In this document: piece by piece, positions 1-8,936 of the stretch
Position numbering within the stretch: position 1 is the first letter of the stretch
Layout: each line of letters opens with the position of its first letter
Assembly: GCA_017560125.1 (NCBI GenBank)
Contig: JAFYOS010000018.1
Location: forward strand, 62,001-126,000
Direction of reading: 5' to 3'
Length of the DNA: 64,000 nt
Source of the DNA: Bacteroidaceae bacterium
GTDB taxonomy: Bacteria; Bacteroidota; Bacteroidia; Bacteroidales; Bacteroidaceae
The notes under the pieces: generated by a model
The model's input: only the letters and a program-made list of their open reading frames with translations
What the model was told of the DNA's origin: nothing
The model's database searches: none
Position numbers and translations under genes: made by a program

Positions 1-1376
1 TCTATCATGGGGATGCGCACTTTCTTGCCATCGTTGCCATCCTTGGTTATCATGGTGATGGCGCCGTTGGGGCAGTGGCGTTCGCAGTTGTTACATCTCA
101 CTCCATCCTTGTTGGCGATGCAGTTATCGGCTACCCACACGGCTGTACCTATTTTTGTAGAGCTTTTCTGTTCGGGCACTATCGGTTTAATGGCTCCGGT
201 GGGGCACACATCGGCACACGCTGTGCATGCTGGGCGGCAGAAACCGCGCTCGAACGACATTTCGGGCTGCATCAGGCGGTCGATGCTTCCCGACGGGCGC
301 AACACATCGTTGGGGCATTTCGACACGCACAACTGGCATGCTGTGCAGTGTGTGGTGAAACTGCGTAGTGTAGCTGCACCCACCGGAACGATGGGGGTTG
401 TGCGTTTGGGTATTTTCTTCTCCTCGATGATCGCAAGGCCTCCATCGACCTTCTTGTTGGCCTGTGCAAAGAGCGAGCCGGTTGCCACCACTGCGCCTGC
501 GGTAAGGAATTCGCGTCGTCCGGGTGCGGCCTTCTGCTCCTCGGTCTGTGCCTTGCCGCGACGGGCATATTTATATGCAATGGCTCCTCTGCTGCAATTT
601 TCTATGCAGTCCATGCAGGCCACGCAACGGCTGTAATCTATTTCGTGAGCCTCGGCGTTTATGCACGATGCCTTGCAGTTGCGTGCACACACTTTGCAGC
701 CGGTACATTTGCTTGTATCTATTACAGGCTTCAATATCGAGTAGCGCGACACAGCTCCGAGCAGGGTTCCCACCGGGCATATTGTGTTGCACCATGTGCG
801 GCCGTTGCGCCATGCGAGCACAAAAAGAAGCACAAGGGTGATGGTGGCCACTGCGAGCGTTGCTCCGCTCTTTATCCACACATCGACGCTATAGAAGGCA
901 TAGCTGTCGGCCCTTTCGGCGATATATGCAAGCAGGTTATTGCCCCACAAATAGAGCGGCGACAGCAGGTTGTTCACCATGCGGCCGTATGCGCTGTAGG
1001 GCTCGATGAGTGCTGCCAGCCATGCGACGTTGGCAACGAGGGCGGCAACGAACAGCACCAGCATTGTCACACGCAGTGCGGTCTTTCCTTTGCTATATGT
1101 GAAGCGGCGTTTTTTGCGACGCGCAGCGAACCACGATACAATATCCTGCATGATTCCCAGCGGGCACACCACCGAACAATATACTCTGCCCATGAGCAGC
1201 GTCACAAGCAACAGGCCGATAATCACGGCAAGGTTCGTTGCAAGTATGGCAGGTATGAACTGCATTTTTGCCATCCAGCCAAGGTAGGCGGGCAATGCTC
1301 CCGTGAAATCGAGGAACAGGGCTGTTATTCCTGCGAAAAACAGCGTGGCTAGGGTTATTCTTATTTTGCGTAACAT
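1..1376 (-). CDS. NapH-like membrane polyferredoxin with C-terminal ferredoxin domains (3' end outside window)
   Basis: The frame is open from ATG at 1376 to the window edge (about 458 residues seen). The N-terminal half has hydrophobic segments and two CxxxCP motifs (C67/C71 and C196/C200), as in NapH/YccM/NosR-type quinol-side proteins. Two CxxCxxCxxxC 4Fe-4S motifs follow from about residue 224. Near residue 290 a twin-arginine-like RREFL plus a hydrophobic stretch ending FAQA interrupts the chain, and at least three more cysteine clusters follow, several ending CP. This looks like a NapH-type membrane part joined to a NapG-type exported ferredoxin, moving electrons between the membrane and the periplasm. 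It lies 41 bp downstream of an iron-sulfur aldo/keto reductase on the same strand, which may be its redox partner (inference). The substrate is unknown. Confidence 0.8.
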   Translation of the reverse strand, partial: MLRKIRITLATLFFAGITALFLDFTGALPAYLGWMAKMQFIPAILATNLAVIIGLLLVTLLMGRVYCSVVCPLGIMQDIVSWFAARRKKRRFTYSKGKTALRVTMLVLFVAALVANVAWLAALIEPYSAYGRMVNNLLSPLYLWGNNLLAYIAERADSYAFYSVDVWIKSGATLAVATITLVLLFVLAWRNGRTWCNTICPVGTLLGAVSRYSILKPVIDTSKCTGCKVCARNCKASCINAEAHEIDYSRCVACMDCIENCSRGAIAYKYARRGKAQTEEQKAAPGRREFLTAGAVVATGSLFAQANKKVDGGLAIIEEKKIPKRTTPIVPVGAATLRSFTTHCTACQLCVSKCPNDVLRPSGSIDRLMQPEMSFERGFCRPACTACADVCPTGAIKPIVPEQKSSTKIGTAVWVADNCIANKDGVRCNNCERHCPNGAITMITKDGNDGKKVRIPMI

Positions 1377-1417
1377 GATATTTCTGCTTTGCGGTTGATA
1401 CTATCTGTACATACTCC

Positions 1418-2800
1418 TTAGATTCTTCCGTCACCTAAGAGGTTCTGTACAAATTCGTCTATTTTTCTCATTTCGCGCGAAATTTTTATCCTCTGCGGGC
1501 AGTGGTGCTCACATTCGTGACAGCCTGTGCAGTGGTCGGCCTGTCGCAGCTTGGGCACACCTCTCTCGAGGCCCACAAGGAAGGCGCGACGCTGCTCCTT
1601 GTAATCCTCGTCCATTTCGTTCTGCGGCATGCGGCCCTCGTCGAGGCAGCGGTTGTAGTGCTTGAAAATAGAGGGTATATCCAATCCATAGGGGCAGGGC
1701 ATGCAATATTTGCAGTCGGTGCAGTCGATGTTCTCGAATCCCATTTTGCGTTTGGCTACATCCATCAACAGCTCCTTCTCGTCGTCGGTGAGGGGGTTCA
1801 GGGGCGAATAGGTGCGTATGTTGTCCTGCAAGTGCTCCATATAGGTCATGCCGCTGAGCACGGTGAGCACATGGTCGTAGCTGCCTGCGAAACGGAACGC
1901 CCATGATGCCACGCTCTTTTCGGGCTCGCGCTCCTTGAGCATAGCCATTGCCTGATAGTTCATCTTGGCCAGACGGCCGCCGAGCAACGGCTCCATTATC
2001 ACTACGGGGATGTTTTTCTCGGCAAGGCGGTTGTACATATATTCGGCAGTGGGGTTGCCGCGTTGCCAATCGACGTAGTTCATCTGTATCTGTATGAAAT
2101 CCCAGTGGACGCCCGCCTCGTCGAGCATGAAATCGAAGAACTCCTTTTCGCCGTGGAACGACCATCCAAGGTTTCTTATCTTGCCCTCGCGTTTCTGCTG
2201 TAACAGATAGTCGAGCAGTCCGTTATCCACAAATCGTTGGTTGTAGGCGTTTCTGTTGCCTAAATTGTGTAACAGCAGATAGTCTATGTAGTCGGTCTGC
2301 AGTTCGCTCAACGAATTGGCGAACATCTCCTTGCCGAATTCAATGCTGTTGTCGCCACGCATATTGGACAATTTGGTGGCAATGAAATAGCTGTTGCGAG
2401 GGTGGCGGCTCAGAGCAATGCCAGTGGCCTTCTCCGAAGCACCCTTGCAATAGACGGGGGCGGTATCGAAATAGTTCACACCATGGGCAAGGGCATAATC
2501 GACAAGCTCGTTTACGCGCTGCTGGTCTATTACATCCTCGTCCTTCTCGTTCTTGGTCATGGGCAGTCGCATCATGCCGTAGCCCAGGATAGATACCTTG
2601 TCGCCCGTGTTGTGGTTTTCGCGATAGGTCATGGCGTCGGTGGGTACATCACCACCTGCGCCCTCGGCTACATATCTGTTTGCACTGTTGCTGCCCGAAC
2701 AGCCGGCCAGTGCAACCGACGATGCGGCGACGGCGCTGCCACCTAGGCGCTTGAGAAATTCGCGGCGTTTGATGCCGTTACACACTTTTTTCTCTTCCAT
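1418..2800 (-). CDS. Tat-exported aldo/keto reductase with C-terminal 4Fe-4S domain
   Basis: 460 residues. The N-terminus has a Tat motif (R12 R13 E F L K) and a hydrophobic stretch ending in the lipobox LAGC (C34), so it is probably exported folded and perhaps lipid-anchored. Residues of about 55-360 form an aldo/keto reductase barrel: FDTAPVY supplies the usual Asp and Tyr, and FIATKLSN the Lys. The C-terminal 100 residues carry two cysteine clusters, CTDCKYCMPCP and CTGCHECEHHCP, typical of the AKR family with a fused ferredoxin domain. It precedes the polyferredoxin gene at 1-1376, suggesting a membrane-linked redox pair. The substrate cannot be told from sequence. A good TTG/TAACTTTG promoter lies just upstream. 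Confidence 0.88.
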   Translation of the reverse strand: MEEKKVCNGIKRREFLKRLGGSAVAASSVALAGCSGSNSANRYVAEGAGGDVPTDAMTYRENHNTGDKVSILGYGMMRLPMTKNEKDEDVIDQQRVNELVDYALAHGVNYFDTAPVYCKGASEKATGIALSRHPRNSYFIATKLSNMRGDNSIEFGKEMFANSLSELQTDYIDYLLLHNLGNRNAYNQRFVDNGLLDYLLQQKREGKIRNLGWSFHGEKEFFDFMLDEAGVHWDFIQIQMNYVDWQRGNPTAEYMYNRLAEKNIPVVIMEPLLGGRLAKMNYQAMAMLKEREPEKSVASWAFRFAGSYDHVLTVLSGMTYMEHLQDNIRTYSPLNPLTDDEKELLMDVAKRKMGFENIDCTDCKYCMPCPYGLDIPSIFKHYNRCLDEGRMPQNEMDEDYKEQRRAFLVGLERGVPKLRQADHCTGCHECEHHCPQRIKISREMRKIDEFVQNLLGDGRI

Positions 2801-2827
2801 GGTTTATTATATGATAGTATGTTTCGC

Positions 2828-2858
2828 CAAAGTTATGATTATGGCGAAACTAAAACAA
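2828..2858 (-). promoter_or_regulatory. Bacteroidales-type promoter for the iron-sulfur aldo/keto reductase
   Basis: On the minus strand, TAACTTTG (2835-2828) matches the -7 consensus TAnnTTTG, and TTG (2858-2856) sits 20 bp upstream, the expected spacing. It would give a 5' leader of about 20 nt for the gene starting at 2800. The -7 box lies within a 9-bp inverted repeat (2821-2829 with 2842-2850, GTTTCGCCA/TGGCGAAAC), which could be an operator. Confidence 0.6.
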
Positions 2859-2874
2859 TAGAAAAAAGGAAATT

Positions 2875-4362
2875 TTATCGAAAAAATCTGTTTACGAAGG
2901 GAATGCTCTTCAATGGCAAATCCTTTTTAACGAGATAGGCCACATACACCGCAAGCAACAGGGTGTTGACGGCAAGGCGCGCCGGCATGCTCTCTATGGG
3001 CAGCAACAGCGACACGCCATATAGCACTGCAAACAGCGCCACATATCCGAAAATGCCTTTGATGTCGTATTCGATGGGGTTGCGTTTCTTGCCCACGAAA
3101 TAGGAGAAAAGCATCGATACGAAGTAGGCCGAGAACGAAGCCCATGCACATGCCATGTATCCATACTCGGGCACGAACAATATGTTTATCGCAAACAGCA
3201 GCGCACATCCGGTGAACGAGAATATTGCTCCCCAGTATGTTTCGTCGTTCAGCTTGTACCAGAACGACAGATTGAAATAGATGCCCATGAATATTTCGGC
3301 AGCCATTATGTAGGGCACAACCTTCAGTCCGCTCCAGTAGTCGGGGTTGATGATGTGCTTTATCAGATCCATGTAGAAGACCACGCACAGGAATGCCATG
3401 AGCGCTATTATGATAAAAAATTTCATGGCCTTGGCATATAGCACCTTGCTGTCGCTCTTGTCGCGGTTGCCGAACACAAAGGGCTCGTAGGCGTAGCGGA
3501 AGGCCTGCATGAGCATGGCCATGATGGCGGCTATCTTCACGGCAGCGCCATATATGCTCAGCTCCATTTTACCCTGTTGTCCCGGAACCAGCTGTGGGTA
3601 GAGTATCTTATCGGCGTTCAGATTCAGAATGCCGGCAATGCCCAACAGCAGCAACGGCCACGAGTAGGCGAGCATCTTTTTCAGCAGAGCGGTGTCGCCC
3701 GTCGGACGGTACATTTTGAGCTCGGGAATGAAAAACAGCGTGATGAACGATGTGCAGAGCAGATTTATAAGGAACACGTAGTACGACAGGTTGTCGGGCG
3801 AATAGACCTTGCCTACAACATCGGGATATTGCTTGTACAGCTGTGGCAGCAACAGGAAGACAAACAGGTTCAATGCAATGTTTGTCAGTATGTTGAGCAT
3901 TTTAAGTGAGGCGAATTTTATTGGGCGTCCCTGAAAGCGCAGCAGACCGAAGGGGATTGATTGCAATGCGTCGAGTGCCACCACTATTGCCATCATGGTA
4001 ATGAATTCGGGGTGCTCGGCATATCCCAGCAACCCGGCCAGCGAGTCGATGCCACAGAAAATGCCCGTAAGGAACACAATGCACAACAGACCCACCACCT
4101 GCATGCACATCGAGAATACCTTCTGCACGTTGCCGCTCGCCTTGTCGGCAAATCGGAAAAAGGTCGTCTCCATTCCGAAGACCAGTATCATCAGTATGAC
4201 TGCCGTCCAAGCATACATGTTTGTTACAACACCATATTCGCCCGACTCCACACTCATTTTGGTGGTGTAGAGGGGCACAAGCAGATAGTTCAAGAAGCGT
4301 CCCACTATGCTGCTCAGTCCATAGATGACCGTGTCTTTGAAAAGCGAACCTAATTTTGACAT
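2875..4362 (-). CDS. Polysaccharide flippase of the MATE/Wzx-like superfamily
   Basis: 495 residues, almost entirely hydrophobic with about 12-14 membrane helices, starting MSKLGSLFKDTVIYGLSSIVGR, the usual N-terminus of oligosaccharide flippases in this phylum. Family members move undecaprenyl-linked glycans across the inner membrane for capsule, O-antigen or glycoprotein assembly. It begins 3 bp after ruvB ends on the same strand, so the two are surely co-transcribed. There are no glycosyltransferases beside it, so the glycan it handles cannot be inferred. Ordinary length for the family; no damage is seen. Confidence 0.87.
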   Translation of the reverse strand: MSKLGSLFKDTVIYGLSSIVGRFLNYLLVPLYTTKMSVESGEYGVVTNMYAWTAVILMILVFGMETTFFRFADKASGNVQKVFSMCMQVVGLLCIVFLTGIFCGIDSLAGLLGYAEHPEFITMMAIVVALDALQSIPFGLLRFQGRPIKFASLKMLNILTNIALNLFVFLLLPQLYKQYPDVVGKVYSPDNLSYYVFLINLLCTSFITLFFIPELKMYRPTGDTALLKKMLAYSWPLLLLGIAGILNLNADKILYPQLVPGQQGKMELSIYGAAVKIAAIMAMLMQAFRYAYEPFVFGNRDKSDSKVLYAKAMKFFIIIALMAFLCVVFYMDLIKHIINPDYWSGLKVVPYIMAAEIFMGIYFNLSFWYKLNDETYWGAIFSFTGCALLFAINILFVPEYGYMACAWASFSAYFVSMLFSYFVGKKRNPIEYDIKGIFGYVALFAVLYGVSLLLPIESMPARLAVNTLLLAVYVAYLVKKDLPLKSIPFVNRFFR

Positions 4363-4365
4363 GTT

Positions 4366-5391
4366 CTAAAAAAGCGTTCCTTGTCCGTCGTTGTATTTTG
4401 TGCGTCCCAAATGCTTGTATGCAAGCTCGGTAACCTCGCGTCCTCGCGGTGTGCGCTTGATGAATCCCTCTTTTATCAGATAGGGCTCATAGACCTCCTC
4501 AATGGTGCCTGCATCCTCGCTCAGTGCAGTTGCTATGGTTCCTATTCCCACGGGGCCACCTTTGAATTTGTCTATGATGACACACAAAATCTTGTTGTCT
4601 ATCTCGTCGAGGCCATATTTGTCTATGTTCAGTGCCTCGAGCGCCGTGCGTGCTATGCTCACGTCTATGTGGCCGTTGCCCATGACCTGTGCAAAATCGC
4701 GCACCCTGCGCAGCAGTGCGTTTGCTATACGGGGCGTACCGCGGCTGCGTCGTGCAATTTCGTATGTAGATTCCTCGTCGTATGTAACCCCCAGGATATC
4801 GGCCGAACGGCGTATGATGCCCGACAGCGTCTTGCTGTCGTAATATTCGAGGTGCATATTTATGCCGAAGCGGGCACGCAGTGGTGCTGTGAGCAGTCCG
4901 CTGCGCGTGGTGGCTCCAATCAGTGTGAAGGGGTTCAAATCAATCTGTATGGAGCGAGCCGACGGGCCCTTGTCTATAAGTATGTCTATGCGGTAGTCCT
5001 CCATAGCCGAGTAGAGGTACTCCTCTACAATGGGCGACAGGCGATGTATTTCGTCGATGAACAGCACGTCGTTGGGCTCGAGCGAGGTGAGTATGCCGGC
5101 AAGGTCGCCGGGCTTGTCGAGCACAGGGCCCGATGTCACCTTGAAGCCCACGCCCAATTCGTTGGCTATGATGTTGCTGAGGGTTGTCTTACCCAATCCG
5201 GGAGGGCCGTGAAGCAGTACATGGTCGAGCGACTCCCCGCGCATGCGTGCAGCTTGCACGAAAATGCCCAGGTTGCTCACAATTTTCTCCTGACCGCTGA
5301 AGTCTGAGAAAGAGAGCGGACGCAAGGCGTTTTCAAATTCCTTGTCGCTGCTTCTGTTCTGCCTGCCCCTTATGTCGAAACTGTCGTTCAT
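4366..5391 (-). CDS. ruvB: Holliday junction branch migration helicase RuvB
   Basis: 341 residues, the normal RuvB length. It has Walker [10 protein letters not shown], Walker B FIDEIHRL, sensor-type GATTRSG and the C-terminal winged-helix ending in [17 protein letters not shown]. RuvB is the hexameric AAA+ motor that, with RuvA, drives branch migration of Holliday junctions for RuvC. It is the first gene of a two-gene unit with the flippase downstream (3-bp gap). The 300-bp region upstream is shared with the divergent OPT transporter gene and holds palindromic repeats. Confidence 0.98.
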   Translation of the reverse strand: MNDSFDIRGRQNRSSDKEFENALRPLSFSDFSGQEKIVSNLGIFVQAARMRGESLDHVLLHGPPGLGKTTLSNIIANELGVGFKVTSGPVLDKPGDLAGILTSLEPNDVLFIDEIHRLSPIVEEYLYSAMEDYRIDILIDKGPSARSIQIDLNPFTLIGATTRSGLLTAPLRARFGINMHLEYYDSKTLSGIIRRSADILGVTYDEESTYEIARRSRGTPRIANALLRRVRDFAQVMGNGHIDVSIARTALEALNIDKYGLDEIDNKILCVIIDKFKGGPVGIGTIATALSEDAGTIEEVYEPYLIKEGFIKRTPRGREVTELAYKHLGRTKYNDGQGTLF

Positions 5392-5463
5392 CGCTTTTCT
5401 GTTTTAGGTTGCTAAGATACAACAATAAATAAATATATTGGGGGTAACCCTATGAATATTTAC

Positions 5464-5663
5464 TGCGCCCGCTTTGAAAAATGTTCAGGCAAGCTCGACA
5501 TTTCTCACTCGTTTATACCTTGCACTCGTTGTAAAATATTAAAGCAAGCTTTATATTTTACTCGTTTGTGTGTATATTTGAGATATTCTCGAATATACAC
5601 TGCACTCGCTTTGAAAAAAAAGAAGCAAGCTTCATTTTTCTCGCTCGTTTGTGTGTATATTTG
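5464..5663 (+). repeat. Three tandem copies of a promoter-bearing palindromic repeat
   Basis: The 302-bp space between ruvB and the OPT gene holds three imperfect units: A about 5464-5520, B 5521-5600, C 5601-5663. Each has TGCxCxCG, an imperfect palindrome around GCAAGC, then CTCGTTT. B and C end in GTGTGTATATTTG, containing the -7 consensus TATATTTG; A has the weaker TATACCTTG. The palindrome arms differ between units yet remain largely self-complementary: in B 5531-5545 pairs with 5548-5561, in C 5613-5626 with 5629-5640. Related units occur at 59891-60032. Unit C supplies the promoter nearest the OPT gene. Confidence 0.75.
5656..5663 (+). promoter_or_regulatory. -7 box TATATTTG ahead of the OPT transporter
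   Basis: TATATTTG lies 30 bp before the start codon at 5694 and matches TAnnTTTG. A TTG at the usual distance is not clear. It is the end of repeat unit C; unit B carries an identical box at 5573-5580. Confidence 0.5.
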
Positions 5664-5693
5664 CACAATTACACAAAACTACGATAACAACCT

Positions 5694-7682
5694 ATGGATA
5701 AGAAAGAGAATTTCGAACTGCCCGAAAATGCGTGCAGGGAATTGAAGAATGGCGAGAAGTACATCCCGGTGATGTCGCCCGAGAAAAATTACAAAGAGGT
5801 TACCGCCTGGTCGGTATGTTGGGGTGTGCTCATGGCTATCCTCTTTTCGGCAGCGGCTGCCTATCTTGGATTGAAGGTGGGACAGGTGTTCGAAGCGGCT
5901 ATCCCCATTGCCATCATTGCCGTAGGTCTTTCGTCGGCCTTCAAGCGCAAGAACGCTCTTGGCGAGAATGTAATCATACAGTCGATAGGTGCAAGCTCGG
6001 GAGTAATCGTGGCCGGTGCCATATTCACTCTGCCGGCGCTCTACATTCTTCAGGATAAATACCCCGAAATCACAGTGAATTTCATGGAGGTGTTCCTCAG
6101 TTCGTTGCTTGGCGGTGCGTTGGGCATTCTGTTGCTTATCCCCTTCCGTAAATATTTCGTTAGCGACATGCATGGCAAATATCCCTTCCCCGAGGCCACT
6201 GCAACCACCCAGGTGCTTGTGTCGGGCGAGAAGGGCGGCAGCCAGGCGAAACCCCTCATATTGGCCGGCCTCATTGGTGGATTGTACGATTTTGTGGTGG
6301 CGTCGCTCGGATGGTGGAGCGAGACGGTAACCACCCGTATATTGCCCTTTGGCGAGGCTGTTGCCGAAAAGGCCAAATTGGTATTCAAGGTGAATACAGG
6401 TGCGGCGGTGCTCGGTCTGGGCTACATCGTGGGCCTTAAATATTCGCTCATCATCTGCGCAGGTTCGCTGCTTGTGTGGTTCATCATCATCCCTCTGATG
6501 TCGCTCTTCTTCGGTGGCGAGGTGCTACAGTTCGGTAACGACGCAATAACCGCAACGGTGGGTAGCATGAGCGCCGAGGCCATCTTCTCGACCTATGCCC
6601 GACACATTGGTATCGGTGGCATTGCAACGGCGGGAATCATCGGCATCATCAAATCGTGGGGCATCATCAAGGGCGCGGTAGGCTTGGCCTCGAAGGAGCT
6701 CAAGGGTGGCGACAAGAAAGAGAAAGTGAGCATCCTGCGCACACAGCGCGACCTGCCCATGAAGTTCATTGCCACAGCTACGCTCATCACCATTGTGCTT
6801 ATATTTGCATTCTTCTATATGACAGTAACCCCCAACCTGTTGCATGCAGTTGTGGGCCTGTTGCTTGTGGCTGTGATAGCCTTCCTGTTCACCACGGTTG
6901 CGGCCAATGCCATTGCCATTGTGGGCAGTAACCCCGTATCGGGAATGACGCTTATGACGCTTATCCTTGCCTCGGTAATCCTTGTGGCAATAGGTATGAG
7001 CGGTGCATCGGGCATGGTGTCGGCGCTCATCATCGGTGGTGTCGTGTGTACAGCGTTGTCGATGGCCGGCGGCTTCATCACCGACCTCAAGATAGGCTAT
7101 TGGTTGGGTACAACCCCCTCGAAGCAAGAGGGTTGGAAATTCCTTGGCACCCTTATTTCGGCTGCAACGGTGGGCGGAGTGATGCTCATACTCAATAAGA
7201 CATACGGATTTACCAGCGGACAGCTTGCTGCGCCCCAGGCCAATGCTATGGCAGCGGTCATCGAGCCCATGATGTCGGGTGCCGGAGCGCCTTGGTTGCT
7301 CTACGGAATAGGAGCGCTGCTCGCCATTGTGCTCAACTACTTCAAGGTGCCTGCGCTTGCCTTCGCACTTGGTATGTTCATCCCCCTGGAGCTTAATACC
7401 CCGTTGCTCATCGGTGGCGCCATAAGCGCATACGTTGGCTGTCGCAGCAAGGACGAGGCGCTGAACAAGGCACGTGTAGATAAGGGTACGCTCATGGCGT
7501 CGGGATTCATTGCCGGTGGTGCACTGATGGGCGTTGTGAGCGCTGCGCTCAAATTTGCCGACATCGACTGGATGAACGCCGCATGGGCCGACAGCCTTGG
7601 CGGCTCGTGGTGTGCAGTGGCAGTGTATGTGCTGCTGATACTGTTCCTTATACGTTCGTCGATGAAGGCCAAAAAAGAATAA
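5694..7682 (+). CDS. OPT family oligopeptide/metal-chelate transporter
   Basis: 662 residues with about 15-16 membrane helices; the sequence matches the oligopeptide transporter (OPT) family in its bacterial EspB-like branch. Family members import small peptides or metal chelates by proton coupling. The N-terminal 30 residues are hydrophilic, followed by TAWSVCWGVLMAILFSAAAAY. It starts a run of plus-strand genes; the gate-domain protein begins 3 bp after its stop, so the two are co-transcribed. The substrate is unknown. Confidence 0.9.
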   Translation: MDKKENFELPENACRELKNGEKYIPVMSPEKNYKEVTAWSVCWGVLMAILFSAAAAYLGLKVGQVFEAAIPIAIIAVGLSSAFKRKNALGENVIIQSIGASSGVIVAGAIFTLPALYILQDKYPEITVNFMEVFLSSLLGGALGILLLIPFRKYFVSDMHGKYPFPEATATTQVLVSGEKGGSQAKPLILAGLIGGLYDFVVASLGWWSETVTTRILPFGEAVAEKAKLVFKVNTGAAVLGLGYIVGLKYSLIICAGSLLVWFIIIPLMSLFFGGEVLQFGNDAITATVGSMSAEAIFSTYARHIGIGGIATAGIIGIIKSWGIIKGAVGLASKELKGGDKKEKVSILRTQRDLPMKFIATATLITIVLIFAFFYMTVTPNLLHAVVGLLLVAVIAFLFTTVAANAIAIVGSNPVSGMTLMTLILASVILVAIGMSGASGMVSALIIGGVVCTALSMAGGFITDLKIGYWLGTTPSKQEGWKFLGTLISAATVGGVMLILNKTYGFTSGQLAAPQANAMAAVIEPMMSGAGAPWLLYGIGALLAIVLNYFKVPALAFALGMFIPLELNTPLLIGGAISAYVGCRSKDEALNKARVDKGTLMASGFIAGGALMGVVSAALKFADIDWMNAAWADSLGGSWCAVAVYVLLILFLIRSSMKAKKE

Positions 7683-7685
7683 ACG

Positions 7686-8915
7686 ATGGTACTTAATTAC
7701 ATTTGGATAGCCTTCTTTCTGGTGGCGTTTGCCATCGCTCTTGTGCGGCTCATCTTCATGGGCGACACCGAGATATTCCCCGCAATAATGAATTCCACCT
7801 TTGCGACGGCAAAGACGGCATTCGAAATATCGTTGGGCCTCACCGGTGTGCTCTCGCTGTGGATGGGCATACTGAAAATAGGCGAGCGTGGTGGCATTGT
7901 GAATGTGGTGGCGCGTATGCTTGCCCCCATCTTCTCGAAAATATTTCCCGATATACCTAAGGGCCATCCAGTGACAGGCACCATGTTCATGAATTTCGCC
8001 GCCAACATGCTGGGGCTCGATAACGCAGCCACCCCCATGGGATTGAAGGCGATGCAGGAACTGCAGGAGCTCAACGACAAGAAGGACACGGCAACCAACC
8101 CCATGATAATGTTCCTGGTGCTCAATACCTCGGGCCTTACGCTCATTCCCATGAGTGTGCTTGTCTATCGCGCACAGATGGGCGCCGCACAGCCCACCGA
8201 TGTATTCATTCCCATACTGTTGGCCACCACCGTGGCTACGCTGGCCGGTCTTGTGGTGACAAGCATCTATCAGCGCATCAACCTGATGAACCGCACCATG
8301 CTGCTCTTCATCGTGGGGCTGTGCCTCTTCGTTGCGGCCGGCACCGTGGGCTTCATGCAGATGTCGAAAACGCAGGTCGAGGTGCTATCCACCTCGTTGG
8401 CCAATATCATACTGTTTACCATCATCGTTATTTTCATCCTATCGGGAATGATAAAGAAAATAAACGTCTATGAAGCGTTTATCGATGGCGCCAAGGAGGG
8501 CTTTACAACCGCCGTAAGGATTATCCCCTACCTTGTGGCCATATTAGTGGCAGTGGGCGTGTTCCGCGCATCGGGCGCAATGGATATGCTCATCGACGGG
8601 GTGTCGGCATGCGTGGCATTCTGCGGCGGCGACACCGATTTTGTGGCGGCACTGCCGACAGCCATCATGAAACCCCTTAGCGGCAGCGGTGCACGTGGAT
8701 TGATGATTGATACCATGACCACCTATGGCGCCGATTCGTTCGTAGGGCGACTGGCCTGCCTGTTCCAGGGAGCAACCGACACCACCTTCTATATACTTGC
8801 AGTCTATTTCGGAAGCGTGGGCATACGCCATACTCGCCACGCTGTGACGTGCGGCTTGTTTGCCGACCTTGCGGGCATATTGGCCGCAATAGCCATTGCA
8901 TATATATTCTTTTAG
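7686..8915 (+). CDS. SpmA/SpmB-like fused nucleoside-recognition (Gate) membrane protein
   Basis: 409 residues with many membrane helices. The N-terminal half resembles spore maturation protein SpmA, including NFAANMLGLDNAATPMG; the C-terminal half resembles SpmB, with a second Gate domain including LPTAIMKPLSGSGARG. In Firmicutes SpmA and SpmB are separate; a single fused protein is common in Bacteroidota, which do not sporulate. Gate domains are thought to form small-molecule transport paths, but no substrate is established. The tight link to the OPT gene (3 bp) suggests a shared transport job. Confidence 0.85.
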   Translation: MVLNYIWIAFFLVAFAIALVRLIFMGDTEIFPAIMNSTFATAKTAFEISLGLTGVLSLWMGILKIGERGGIVNVVARMLAPIFSKIFPDIPKGHPVTGTMFMNFAANMLGLDNAATPMGLKAMQELQELNDKKDTATNPMIMFLVLNTSGLTLIPMSVLVYRAQMGAAQPTDVFIPILLATTVATLAGLVVTSIYQRINLMNRTMLLFIVGLCLFVAAGTVGFMQMSKTQVEVLSTSLANIILFTIIVIFILSGMIKKINVYEAFIDGAKEGFTTAVRIIPYLVAILVAVGVFRASGAMDMLIDGVSACVAFCGGDTDFVAALPTAIMKPLSGSGARGLMIDTMTTYGADSFVGRLACLFQGATDTTFYILAVYFGSVGIRHTRHAVTCGLFADLAGILAAIAIAYIFF

Positions 8916-8936
8916 AAATAAATAATATCAGACAAT

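Noticed and set aside
5452-5745. 97-residue frame upstream of the OPT gene
   Set aside because: It consists of the palindromic repeat units and overlaps the OPT start in another frame.
6525-7967. Long open frame of 480 residues antisense to the OPT gene
   Set aside because: Its protein is rich in His, Arg and Cys without any motif, as expected from the opposite strand of a biased coding frame.
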